DNA of 60,000 nt from Polytrichum commune (taxonomy: Eukaryota > Streptophyta > Polytrichopsida > Polytrichales > Polytrichaceae), in the NCBI GenBank assembly GCA_950295325.1, contig OX485804.1, positions 40,426,001 to 40,486,000 on the forward strand. Reading direction: 5' to 3'. Of this stretch, positions 11,579 to 21,291 are shown piece after piece. Within the stretch, counting starts at the first letter, position 1, and every line of letters begins with the position of its first letter. The notes beneath the pieces are model-generated. The model had not been told where the DNA came from. It searched no databases and worked only from the letters and a program-made list of their open reading frames with translations. The position numbers and the translations under genes were made by a program.

Positions 11579-11583
11579 GTTCC

Positions 11584-11862
11584 GCTCCATGTTGGGCCAG
11601 TGCACTGCAACACAAACTACAAATATCAGTGCGTCACGCAACTGATCCAACTTACTTACAGTTTCTAAACATCATACGAGATAGAGAACCAACAGAATCC
11701 GAAATTGAAGCCACATTGTCGACATGCTTTGTCAACGAACTGGAGTTGACGGGCCACATTCATGCAGACACAACCATATTATGTTCTCATCGCCAGGATG
11801 TGATAATGTACAATGATATTGTGTTCAAAAAAATTTTGATCAGTCGGAAACAGTGCGTGTAA
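11584..11862 (+). pseudogene. Helitron helicase, middle part
   Basis: Continues the frame interrupted at 9,155. It reads SVRHATDPTYLQFLNIIRDR and later CFVNELEL and ADTTILCSHRQDVIMYND, all typical of the region between helicase motifs III and V in Helitron proteins. A frameshift near 11,850 passes the homology to the next frame. Confidence 0.8.
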
Positions 11863-12383
11863 ACTTGGACAACAATGTAGTGCCAGAAAACAATATGCAA
11901 CATTGGCTTGACGACCCGCACTTTGACCAGATTCATCTTGTTGATGTGGGTGCACTCGTTATGTTCATTGAAAATGTAAGCCTTGCAAAAGGTGCAGTAA
12001 ACGGAGCTACTACAACTGTAAAAGGCATCAATGTGGACAACGCACAAAAAGTTACCAGCATTGCCGTCAAAGTCAAAAACACTTCTAAGCACATGCTCCT
12101 GAAACGTACTACCTTCCAAAATGTATATACATTTGGTAAAAAGTTCTACAAAAGTGGATTTCCAATTGTGCTTGCATACGCAATGACTGGCCATAAGTCA
12201 CAAGACGCCACTATTTCCACAAATGTGGTGGTAGACATCCGCAATGTCTTTGCCCCAGGGCTGACTTATGTAATGTTGTCAAGGGTTACGAACCGGCAAA
12301 ATCTCAAAATCAAAGGACGATTGTCACCATCCCACTTTGTTCCATGTTACCTATCATACACCGCTTCTGAAAAGCTGAGTTAG
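11853..12383 (+). pseudogene. Helitron helicase, C-terminal part
   Basis: Reads GALVMFIENVSLAKGAVNGA, then FPIVLAYAMTGHKSQDATI (motif V-like GHKSQ) and FAPGLTYVMLSRVTNRQNL (motif VI). These are the closing motifs of PIF1/RRM3-type Helitron helicases. The frame ends at 12,381-12,383, a plausible natural end. The start at 11,853 is arbitrary because this is a shifted continuation. Confidence 0.85.
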
Positions 12384-12530
12384 AGCTATATTTTTTGCTC
12401 GAAGTTAACTCATGCACAATGACTAGTTTTGCTGCTTCTGTGTGCTACAAAAAGATGCACTCCGTGTTTCCTTTCTGGAGGAGGATTCAAATCAATTCAA
12501 TTTGGGAGAGGATGAATTGTTTGTGAAGGG

Positions 12531-12677
12531 GCGGTGATTTTGGAGCAATAGCCGTATGTGGCAATCCTGGAAGCTAGATCTCACAACAAGCGGTGTGATC
12601 GCTGTTACACGAAGTCCAGTAATATGAAGCAATGCTCTGCATGCAACAGTGTCTATTATTGTTGCGTTGATTGCCAG
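12531..12677 (+). pseudogene. SET/MYND (SMYD/ASHR1-like) exon fragment with stop
   Basis: The frame reads AVILEQ, a TAG at 12,549-12,551, then PYVAILEARSHNKRCDRCY and the MYND zinc-knuckle spacing (CDRC, CSAC, CCVDC). This is the junction of the SET N-part and MYND finger in SMYD-type lysine methyltransferases such as plant ASHR1. The exon ends GATTGCCAG followed by GTAATA, a usable donor. No other part of such a gene is nearby, and the stop disables it. It starts about 150 bp after the Helitron helicase stop on the same strand, so capture by the Helitron is the simplest reading. Confidence 0.75.
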
Positions 12678-13793
12678 GTAATAACCAGTGTTCTCCCTGT
12701 TCCGCTAGGGGTTTTGGGGTTTAGGGCCCACCACTTTAAAGTTAATGTGCCATCTCGTAGTCAATCAAGAATGGACACATCAACAAAATCTGTTGCTTTG
12801 ACCACAACTTGATTCCAGATAAGGTGACTCCACCCATGCCGGTTATCTCATTGGATTAGCCTTACAATGTGGATTCGCAAGCCATGCAACTCAAATATTT
12901 TGAATCGCATCTCAATTTCTGAACCAAAATACGCCATGGCCTGTTGTCACATAGAAAGGTCCATTTGTGCTAGCCATCTTGATCATGCCCCATATTTTCA
13001 AAAGAGAAAGTGCTTCTCAACTAACCTACTATGAACTTACCTAACACCCAATGGATGTAAGGATGTGGGACCACAAGTGACATGCCACACTTGCTTTTAG
13101 TGGATGCAAATTGAACCCTGGAGATATTTTGGTGATTGCAAATCCCTGCATTCAGCACATTGGTAGGTTTTGAGGCCAGTCAGCTGTGGGCCCTCCCATA
13201 GTTTTCAATTTTTATAAATATATATAACAACACTATCAACAAATACCACTTTTAAAATAGTGCATAAGATTCAGAAGAGAAGGTTCACAACAACTTTACC
13301 ACTCTCTTCAAAGTCTCAATGTCCAACCCAGTTGGCTGAATGAAGCATTTCAAGGTAGTTGATCCGAGGGCCTCTCCTGAATTGATTTTCACATACTGTT
13401 AGCCTTAGTTTTTTTAGCATGTGTAAGTACACTCATTTTAATTTTAGCTTCAAGAATGAATTTTCAAGAATTAAGTTTATCTGAGCACACACATACATAC
13501 TGCAACGCATAGTCAAGTTGGCATGCTCTCATTAGTCAACACCTTATTGTTGCCTATCTTCAGACACAAAGCCTTCTTCCATCTACCAAGATTTCGTCGA
13601 AGAGGTGTGTCCCAAATGAAATCATTCCTAGGTTATCCAGATTACCTAAGAATTACTCCATTTGCAAAACCTAAATAGGCTACTTAAGAATGTAATGCCC
13701 ACATTTTGAGATCATTTTGAGAATAATAATTCATATCCAGCACACTGAACAATTTTCAATAACACAAACTCACAAGATAATGGGTCTGTATAC
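12678..13793. other. captured intron or spacer, no gene seen
   Basis: No credible frame or recognised repeat. It may be the rest of the intron carried with the MYND exon and other filler within the Helitron. Confidence 0.4.
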
Positions 13794-14060
13794 CTTGCCA
13801 GTTGCAAGCCAGCCATTCATGCAAACTGGGAGCGTATGAATTAGCAGCAGCATATTCAGTCTCAAACTTGGAGTTCACATCAGTGGCCCAACTATCAATG
13901 ACCTGAAATAAGACAGATGATCCCCAAGTTGTAGAAGGCATATTACATGTAGCAACTGACTAAGGTGTAATGAAAGACAAGGAGGTCTGGCACAAACTTG
14001 CTCATTATGACCATGCCGACGATAGCATACCAGATCCACCACAACGTCTGTTTGAAATTT
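13794..14060 (-). pseudogene. 2-oxoglutarate dehydrogenase E1 fragment, two exons
   Basis: On the minus strand, exon 14,060-13,998 (63 bp) reads KFQTDVVVDLVCYRRHGHNE, the thiamine-diphosphate-binding region of the TCA-cycle E1 subunit. It is bounded by CTTTTGCAG and GTTTGTG. Exon 13,902-13,794 (109 bp) reads FETEYAAANSYAPSLHEWLA followed by CNWQG, matching the segment further along E1, and is bounded by TTTCAG and GTATAC. Order and strand agree with the parent gene and a 95-bp intron lies between. The flanking exons of E1 are absent, so this is a captured piece, antisense to the Helitron. Confidence 0.75.
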
Positions 14061-15256
14061 CTGCAAAAGTTGAAATATGGTACCAACATGAATCTCATGA
14101 ACCAAATTGATCCAAATTGCAGTTCCTTCCAAGAATTTTGGCCAGCATAGTTGCAGTTAACTTGGGTTGTCTGTGTGTCTGTGCATGAGACATAGAAGGC
14201 TTTGTATCTTGTGAAAACTGCAGATGGTGAGTTCAATTGGGACTGGGAGTCTTTCTTTCAGAGTGGGTTACGAGTTCGAGAGAACTTGAGAATAGACTGG
14301 ACGGTGGTGTCAGTCACAGAGCAGCAACTGAGAGTTCCGCTTCCACTATATAAAGAGTGCTGCCTAGTATTGTCCTTCATTATGTCTATATTCCTGAGGC
14401 TTCTTGTCATTGATTAAGAGTGCATGTCATTCTGTCCTCCTCTGCAGCCGCAAGCCGCAAGCTTCGTCTCTGCCTCTGCTTTCACCATTCTCAAACGGCA
14501 TCCGAAAGTCCGAACTTTCATCTTCTGTAAATCAACACTGTATGTTATGTTTCATTGAACATGTTTCATCTTGCAGTTTCGTAGTGAATTCTCGTTGATT
14601 GCATAGCTTGATGTTACCAAGTTATTCCTGGAAACAATATATGTATGACCTTAGTGGGTGTGTCCATCCGAGCTATGCAGGTACAGATTATATTTATCAA
14701 GTGTTTTATCGCTTCTGCGTAGGATGAACAGACAATCTGCCAAAAATATTATGTTTCAGAGTGCTACATTATTTCTTCAATTTTAATTACGAGGATCATC
14801 ACTGCTTAGCATTATTCCTGGATGATGGTTCTAACTTACGCAAAACTCCATGCTCATTTGAGCTGGGCACCAATTTATAGTTGTCGAGACACAATCCTTT
14901 GGCCATTGGACTGACGTTGAACGAAAATGATGGTTACTTTCTTTGCTTGCGTTACATGGATGGTCACACGAGAAAGATAGATGGCTACTTAATTTGGACT
15001 AATATATACAAGTTGGTGTGACACTTGAGATGGCCAGTTCATCTCGTTGAACATCCTTTCAAATTACATTAATTTTTTTCTGTTTCCTCGTGATTATTGG
15101 TCGTAATTGTACCAAGCAGTTTGGGGTCGTACTACAGTTGAGTATATTGGTGATATGATGAAGTGATCTTCGAGGTACTTGTTTCTGGATTTTGTGATAA
15201 TCCATTATTGCTTTATTGCCACATACAAGTTTGAAATTTGGATATGGTGTTTGCAG
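14061..15256. other. spacer with a TATA-like box, no gene recognised
   Basis: A TATATAAAG sequence at about 14,350 is followed by a short frame after CTGCAG (14,450-14,540; SFVSASAFTILKRHP) that could be the start of a captured gene. I cannot name it. The rest up to the ICL/PEP-mutase exon looks like captured intron. Confidence 0.35.
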
Positions 15257-15413
15257 GATGCTCTTGCAACATTGAAAAGTGGCCGTCTACCACCTCCAAG
15301 CGCACTCCCTTCCTTTGAGACTGTAAAAGATATTGTAGGCTTTACAAATTATTTTGCAGAGGAGTCCCGTTATTCCACCAGTTCAGCTCCTCCATCTTAT
15401 ACTCGCCCATCAG
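15257..15413 (+). pseudogene. isolated ICL/PEP-mutase family exon (paralogue of exon 6 of the 36-44 kb gene)
   Basis: Bounded by TTTGCAG and GTTGTTA, this 157-bp exon reads DALATLKSGRLPPPSALPSF and VKDIVGFTNYFAEESRYST and ends RPS with phase 1. The exon at 39,344-39,179 of the minus-strand gene has the same borders and phase and about 70% identical residues. Exon 5 and exon 7 equivalents are not found around it. It is therefore a single exon lifted from a related gene together with intron DNA, on the same strand as the Helitron. Confidence 0.85.
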
Positions 15414-15568
15414 GTTGTTAACATTTACCTGTTCAGTGACTTTGTTTTCCCTGAGGCTGTGTGATCTCAGTCGCGAATGGAATCCATTTACCCAATTGTT
15501 TCATGGTTTACGTTATTTCAAGTTCTCTAGTACTTATACCTTTCATGCAGTTCAAACTCCTCATATCA

Positions 15569-16441
15569 ATGGCTCCTATCAACTACGCAAGCCTGTTGAC
15601 AAAATTGAAGGCTGATTTGCCGGAGTCAGAGCCAGAGCCCAAGAAAAGACGTCGCTCTTTCACAACCTTTTTTTATCCCACAGAGGCACATAATCGCATG
15701 TTGGATGTTTGCGGTTATAAAGATTTCACGAATCCGCCAGCTTTCGATACCATCAAGGAAGCCAACACATTTGTCACTAAATATGCAGACAACAAGAAAG
15801 CATTCAAGGACAAATATGGCTCAGAGCCATGTCCAGGTGAATACTCCATCTTCAGTATTAATCTCTAATTACTTGCACCATGACCCGCATTCAACTAACG
15901 ACCTGCTCGCCTCATAACTACTGAAGTTTCAAAAAATACTAATATTCTCATTTGTAATTCACATATATATTTATGCATGTATTGTGTTAATATGTACATA
16001 TGAATGCCATGATTCTTTTGTTGTTCCCTGTGCACATGTTTTTTACAGACATAGACAACTTCATGCGCTTCTGAATCAAGTCATGTGAAGATCCTCTTGG
16101 ATTTATTTCAAATTGACTATACGGGCGACATAGACAAACTCACAGTTTGGAAGGCCAAATCGATGCTCAAGACGGTTGTACCGGGAGATTTGGGAACATA
16201 CCAAATGTTCCGATTCTACCATGAATTTCGTATCACCGACCCTGCAGCTTGGTCTGATTTATCGTTTAAACAAGCAACGGCCTTGTTGGAGGCACTGAGT
16301 TCTGAACGTGAAGCTGCTGCTGGACTCGAAGCCCCTGCACCCAATCCCGTTGTGCCCAATACTACAGTTGGTGTCACCAACGTTCCTTCATCTTCCCGTC
16401 CAAAAAACGGGAAGCGTGCCGCTTCAACGTCTACACCATAA
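15569..16441 (+). pseudogene. unrecognised two-exon gene fragment, frame-broken
   Basis: Exon 15,569-15,836 starts MAPINYASLLTKLK, has a nuclear-localisation-like PKKRRRS near residue 25, and ends before GTGAAT. A second exon after TTTTACAG (16,049) reads DIDNFMRF and meets TGA at 16,072-16,074. Another frame from about 16,085 then gives ILLDLFQIDYTGDIDKLTVW and an Ala/Pro/Ser-rich tail with PKNGKRAAS, ending TAA at 16,439. I do not recognise the family. It is the last coding debris before the perfect hairpin at 16,694, so it may be the 3'-most captured piece. Confidence 0.45.
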
Positions 16442-16693
16442 CTTGCAGGTACTCTACGTATTCCCATTTGGTTTGATATTTCCTTTTCTGTTATAGAAAT
16501 ATCTCTACAATCTAATTTCTAAATTGCGCTCTCCTTTCTACTAGGGCCAACGGACGGGTATACGTGGGGCAAACGATATCACCGCATGCAAGATACCTAC
16601 AACATGCCCGCTCCCCACCCCTCAAAATGAGAAAGGACGCTAGGACTTACCAACCGTTTCTAGCTCACTTTTAGCTGCAGACAGTCTTTACAA

Positions 16694-16714
16694 CGGCAAG
16701 GAAGTACCTTGCCG
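16694..16714. other. perfect 8-bp hairpin
   Basis: CGGCAAGG-AAGTA-CCTTGCCG. Helitrons carry a short GC-rich hairpin near the 3' end, and this lies downstream of the Helitron frames and captured exons. The CTRR usually found about 10 bp after is not there (ATAGGAAGG follows), so it is only a candidate. Confidence 0.4.
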
Positions 16715-17600
16715 ATAGGAAGGAGAAACAGTTGATACGTATGTATCAATCTCAACCAAATAAATCCTACAATATCTTAAGGGGTAGACCGTCGGCGGAC
16801 CCTTTGTATTGGATATTGAGGAGAAAATAATAAATATATGTTTCCACTCCAATATGGAATTGCTGAGTATGCATCTCTCTGTCGTGTATTTGGACGTACC
16901 GTAAATCTGAATTCAAGTACAGATTCTATAAACATGATATTGTATTGATGATATGCAAAGCATAACACCTTAGTGTTGACTTTTCAATGGTGAAAAATCC
17001 ATAAGTGTCACTACAAACTAGGATTTTTATGTATAGTTCTTTAAGAAAATCAGGAAAATCCAAATTCATACATTTCTATGCATAATGAATTCATACATTT
17101 CTCTCGACTTCTTCTCTCACCTCTCGTTTTGGGCATGGAGTAAAGTGGGATGCTCCTTCTTCCTTTGGACTTTGGGCTTGGCCTTTGGAGGTTTTACACT
17201 ATGCCCGGCCGAAGGCTCCAATTTCTATATTTTATTGGTAATTTTCAACCCATTTCTTTGAATTCTCAACAAAGTTTGGCCATTCAATCCCATGGCCTCT
17301 TGACTTGGATGGCCATAGTGTGAACCAACCATTAAAAAGTGGCAATTATTGTCACTAACTAAGAGAAGATAGTATTCGTGAAAACATCACATTCACTTGT
17401 GACATTTTTTTAATTTTTAATTTTTTTTTCAAGGCCGACTCAATTTTTAGTCTTGTGGAGTGCACTTGAATTTCTATTATCTCAAATACTTGTAAGTGGA
17501 ACTGCTATTTTTTTTATAGTAAAAAGTTTATATTTGCGTAATAATAAATTTAAGTTTAAATTTTCTTCTACAAAAAAAATTTATTTTTTCAAAGAAGAAA
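16715..17600. other. intergenic, no gene seen
   Basis: AT-rich spacer leading into repeat copy B. No recognised frame or element. Confidence 0.5.
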
Positions 17601-19990
17601 ATAGTTTAAAATATAAATTATCAACAAATGAAATTAAAAAATGATTTTATAAAAGATATTATAAAGGATGGGAAATTTTTAATTATACTATTTATTTTTT
17701 TATAAAGATGAAAGATTAATTAAATGTTATTTTATACCTTTTTTAGAATAAAATAACATTTAATTAATTTTAAAATCTAACTTTTATAAGCCTTAAGAGC
17801 CATTACACGAAGATTCAGAGTTATTTTTTTTATTAACTCTCCACTTGTAAGGTTGCAGCCTTTGCAATAGCTTCATCAATATTACCTACTAAATACAAAT
17901 TATTTTGTATTTTAAAATATAATATATTTAAACAAGTCGCAAACCCATAATCCACAAATCCTTTAATTAATTATTACATGATTAAACTACCTACTTTTTA
18001 ATGGTTCAATAATTTTTATTTTTTTTATTGAACTGATGAAAGTTGTTTTAGAAGTTGTTGGTATGGTTCAACTGGGATCTTTATAACAAGGTCCAAGTGT
18101 CTGCCTATAGGTTACGTATGCGTGTGGTTTGACTCAGCTGCTTCCTCACACCGAAGTTCACACCAGGAAGGTTTTGGGCATAGTCGGTCAAGATCCTTGT
18201 TATTCTAACTCCAAGCGGTTACATGTTGACATCTTCCGCTATTACCAACTTACAGGAACTCCATTTAATAATACAGAACAATTACAAAGTTCAAGAATAA
18301 TTACTAGAATCACTGCAAACAATGATATTACAACACCCATTAACGAAGTTGTTCCCCATCCAGGAGCTATTATTAATGAATACTTAATTTAAATTTTATG
18401 ATAATTTACACTTTAAATTTACAAAAATATTTTTTTACTAAAAACGAATCCTAAATATTAAAAAAATGTAAATAAATTACCAATGTGCTGACTAAAAATT
18501 AATTTTTTTATAATTTTAAAAATCAGGAGAGCAATCAAATCAACTTTATAAAAAATTATTATTTTAGATAATAAAAGAAATAAACTAATTACAATTAGAA
18601 AATTTCTATAATTTTTTAGAAATTCATTAATATTTACTTGGTTTTATTCTTATAATAGATTGCACTATGTACCATTTTATATTCTAAGAGGTTACTCCTA
18701 TGAGAACCATAGCTGAAGTATTCTTAAATTTAAAATATTACATTAACCAAATTTAGCTAAAAAATTCAAGTATTTTAAACTTTGGAGAAATTTGCATTTT
18801 GAAACTATTCTATATGGGCACAAGTTCATAGAGTAAAGAACAAGTTTTCTTTTTATATCATGAGTGTTTTGTTTTTATTACTATCAAGAGTGTTTGAAAT
18901 AAAAATGAAGATGATAACAATCATGATCATGATATCAAAAGACCTCTTCCCTTGTTATCACTTGCACATGTTACTAGCATTTTGTAAATACATCCAAATG
19001 TAGTTGGCAATCCTACCTTCAAAGACCAATTCAAACCGGCCTTCCTTGTATTCAAGAAAACGGCATTGGTGACATTATTGCATGCCATGTGACGTTTTCA
19101 CGAATACCATGTGAGAGATTTTTCATCCAAATTTCAATCATCCATCATAATATTGTTTTACAGAATCGCTAGAATGTAGAATATACCAAGAGCAGATGAG
19201 CATTAAGTAAAGTTGGGATGACAATATTTGTCAAGTTATTTATAAGTAGTGTCATAAGAAAATGTATCACATTGACATAAAGTCCTATATGATAACAAAC
19301 ACAATATATGTTAGCTCAAAGTTTTGCGGCATCAACTAAACTTTGCTAGAGCTAATATTAGCTATGGATAACACAACCACCCTCGTCTTTTAGCTCTCCA
19401 CTCTAGTAGTCCAAGGAACAAGGAGTTCAACTCACCTAGATTAGTAGTTATGTGCTAGAACTTGAAATTTATACGAACTTAATTAGACTACACCGTTTAT
19501 GATAATTACCGTCACTTACTATTTGGAGATACTTAATGCAATAATTTGATTTACAAAGAATATAAGATTTTACCAAGTAAAGTAATTTTTCATTGTACAA
19601 TGTCCAAACAATGTCCACTTAACCTTTTGCCAATAAAACTCCAAGAGACACAGATGATGATGTCTTCGGATAGGTCAATTCAATCACCAAATACATGGCA
19701 ACAATTCGTTACTGAATGTGCCACATTTCTTGTGGCCATTTTTTTTCCCTTTGATATTTAGTTTTAGCTTTAAAATATTCTATTTTTATTTCGTTTTCAT
19801 ATAATTAAAATTAAAAGTATCTTAGTGATTGTTATGTACTTTCACTTTTTTGTTTTTAATTTTGACTTTAGATTGAACCAATATAAATAGAAGGTCAGAC
19901 GCTCATATAATTTTAAATTTTGCATGAAAACCACTTTGTCCACGAAAACTTGCTCAGAAGATTTGCAATTAAAGATCTATTGAGATTGTT
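17601..19990 (+). repeat. 2.4-kb direct repeat, copy B
   Basis: Near-identical to 3-2,738, without the 349-bp MITE; the unoccupied MITE site is around 18,179-18,186. A frame of 87 codons (18,129-18,392) is open here, but its copy-A counterpart has a stop, so I do not treat it as a gene. Its right end supplies the promoter and leader of the 183-aa ORF. The true left limit may lie further left than shown, because copy A is cut by the window edge. Confidence 0.9.
19882..19889 (+). promoter_or_regulatory. TATA box of the 183-aa ORF
   Basis: TATAAATA preceded by CCAA, 111 bp before the ATG at 20,000. The spacing is right for a short leader of 70-80 bases. Confidence 0.55.
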
Positions 19991-19999
19991 TAAACCACG

Positions 20000-20551
20000 A
20001 TGACTACACCATCTATTGATCAAGAGGGTTGGGTAGATGTTGCTAATGAAGAAACTCCAAAAGAGTCGCCTACGACAGATTCAGAATTTGAAATCGTAGA
20101 GATGTTATCACTCGCGACTCGTAAAGGTGCACCTTTTGAGGACTATTTCTGTAGTTCTAAATCTTCCGTTCTTATTGACAACGAGGAGGAGGTGGAGTTG
20201 GATTCAAACCGAATTCGACAATCATCACGTTGTCGTCATTCACGACGACGATGCACCATCATCGAAACTATTATAGAAACTACAATCGAGAGTTCTTTCG
20301 GTGTCGTTCGGCATAGAATACGTCGTCGAAGTATTTCTACAAAATTCGAGCCGATAGGGAGGCAAACATTGAAGTTCGACCACCACAATGATGCACAAAG
20401 CTCTTCAATGTTTGATCACGAGTTTGAAAGACCACCATATGAACCTCCTCTGCAACAAGAAGGTGATGATGCTACACCGGACCAAGACATGGAATTTGAA
20501 GCCCTACTCGAGGGACCATGGAAGCCGTGTTATTTAGATGAAGTAGATTGA
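20000..20551 (+). CDS. hypothetical 183-aa charged protein
   Basis: Single open exon starting MTTPSIDQEGWVDVANEE and ending KPCYLDEVD. The N-terminal ~55 residues and the last ~60 are acidic; the middle (about residues 70-115) is basic, with RQSSRCRHSRRRC and RHRIRRRS runs. There is no signal peptide, membrane segment or known domain I can see. ATG at 20,000 is the first in the frame and has a promoter-like TATAAATA 111 bp upstream, within the duplicated block. The protein family is not recognised. It may be a lineage-specific gene or part of a mobile element; the duplicated promoter without gene at copy A argues for recent rearrangement. Confidence 0.55.
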   Translation: MTTPSIDQEGWVDVANEETPKESPTTDSEFEIVEMLSLATRKGAPFEDYFCSSKSSVLIDNEEEVELDSNRIRQSSRCRHSRRRCTIIETIIETTIESSFGVVRHRIRRRSISTKFEPIGRQTLKFDHHNDAQSSSMFDHEFERPPYEPPLQQEGDDATPDQDMEFEALLEGPWKPCYLDEVD

Positions 20552-20698
20552 TTCTTTTTGCAAATCGTTCACAATCGGAGATTAGGTACATGTGTTTGAT
20601 ACTCACTTGATCGGCACTTTTTTGAAAGCAAGGGAAAAACCATGTTACATTATTTTTAATGTAATTCTAGCAAAATGCTAGCTCTAATTTTTTGGCTA

Positions 20699-21023
20699 CT
20701 GTTCTCCCTCTTTGGTATGACATGTTTGGGAAACACAAAAAGTTGTATTACGAGGTGTCGTCTTCTCATTAATATGACAAATGGTGTAAAGTTGTCGTAT
20801 TATCAAGGGAATATGAAAAGAGAAGTAATATGAGCTTAAAAATATATACAACGAGTTTAAGCAATATAGATGGTATGAAATATTTATTCATAACTCCAAA
20901 CAAATACAAGTATTCTTCAAGAACTTTTGAAATAGGAGTCCAAAGGTCTTTTTTGCCTACCCAGTTTGGTCTCGCAAAAATGTGTCGTAATATCGAGGGT
21001 GTTGTATAAACAAGGTTAGACTG
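20699..21023 (-). mobile_element. pogo-like MITE (325 bp), TA target site
   Basis: The left end CTGTTCTCCCTCTTTGGTAT and the right end (read inward on the minus strand) CAGTCTAACCTTGTTTATAC form an imperfect inverted repeat, and each end abuts a TA. The body matches both arms of the longer element at 26,909-27,681 in reverse orientation, so this is a shorter, internally deleted relative. CAGT-type ends with TA duplications fit pogo/Tc1-mariner elements. It has no coding capacity. Confidence 0.85.
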
Positions 21024-21291
21024 TACTTCAATGTAAAACTGGCTATAAAAGATTGGAAAATGAATTGCAACCAAAAACATGTAAGCCAATGTTTCAAACA
21101 TGAAGATGTAAATGTGGTGGGTTGTTTGTGCAATTCTGTTAGACATGTTGTATAGTTAAGACGGTTGGGTTTGGATAAACTCGACGTCCCATTTGGCCTG
21201 AGGATGTGAAAAGGAAAGATGGGACATCGACCTCAAAAGAGCTTCGTTTCCAAAGTTCCGAGTCGCAACCTAATTGCTGCCAATGTGCAAT

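Larger units (their letters stand above)
6051..12383 (+). mobile_element. decayed autonomous Helitron (Rep-helicase), interrupted
   Basis: One plus-strand coding trail, broken by frameshifts and stops, carries the Helitron order: Helitron-like N domain (6,051-6,908 and on to about 7,200), rolling-circle Rep nuclease with an HxH motif and a Tyr motif (7,300-7,900), a linker (8,150-8,500), and a PIF1-type helicase with Walker A, Walker B, GDxxQLP and the C-terminal GHKSQ and LSRVTNR motifs (8,640-12,360). A 2,423-bp solo-LTR-like insert splits the helicase at 9,155/11,579. The true ends (5' TC, 3' hairpin plus CTRR) could not be fixed. The captured exons just downstream suggest the element reached well beyond 12,383. 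Confidence 0.88.

Noticed and set aside
11787-12194. Minus-strand 135-codon frame
   Set aside because: It is the shadow of the Helitron helicase frame on the other strand.
16694-16714. Transcription terminator of bacterial type
   Set aside because: The hairpin has no T-tract and the DNA is eukaryotic; a transposon end is the only role worth testing.
18129-18392. 87-codon frame in repeat copy B
   Set aside because: The copy-A counterpart has a stop and an insertion, and the peptide has no recognisable family.
1-19990. Repeat copies A and B as the two LTRs of one large retrotransposon
   Set aside because: The shared block ends in GATTGTT, not CA; no primer-binding site follows copy A; no gag-pol frame lies between; and the interior is a Helitron with other debris.
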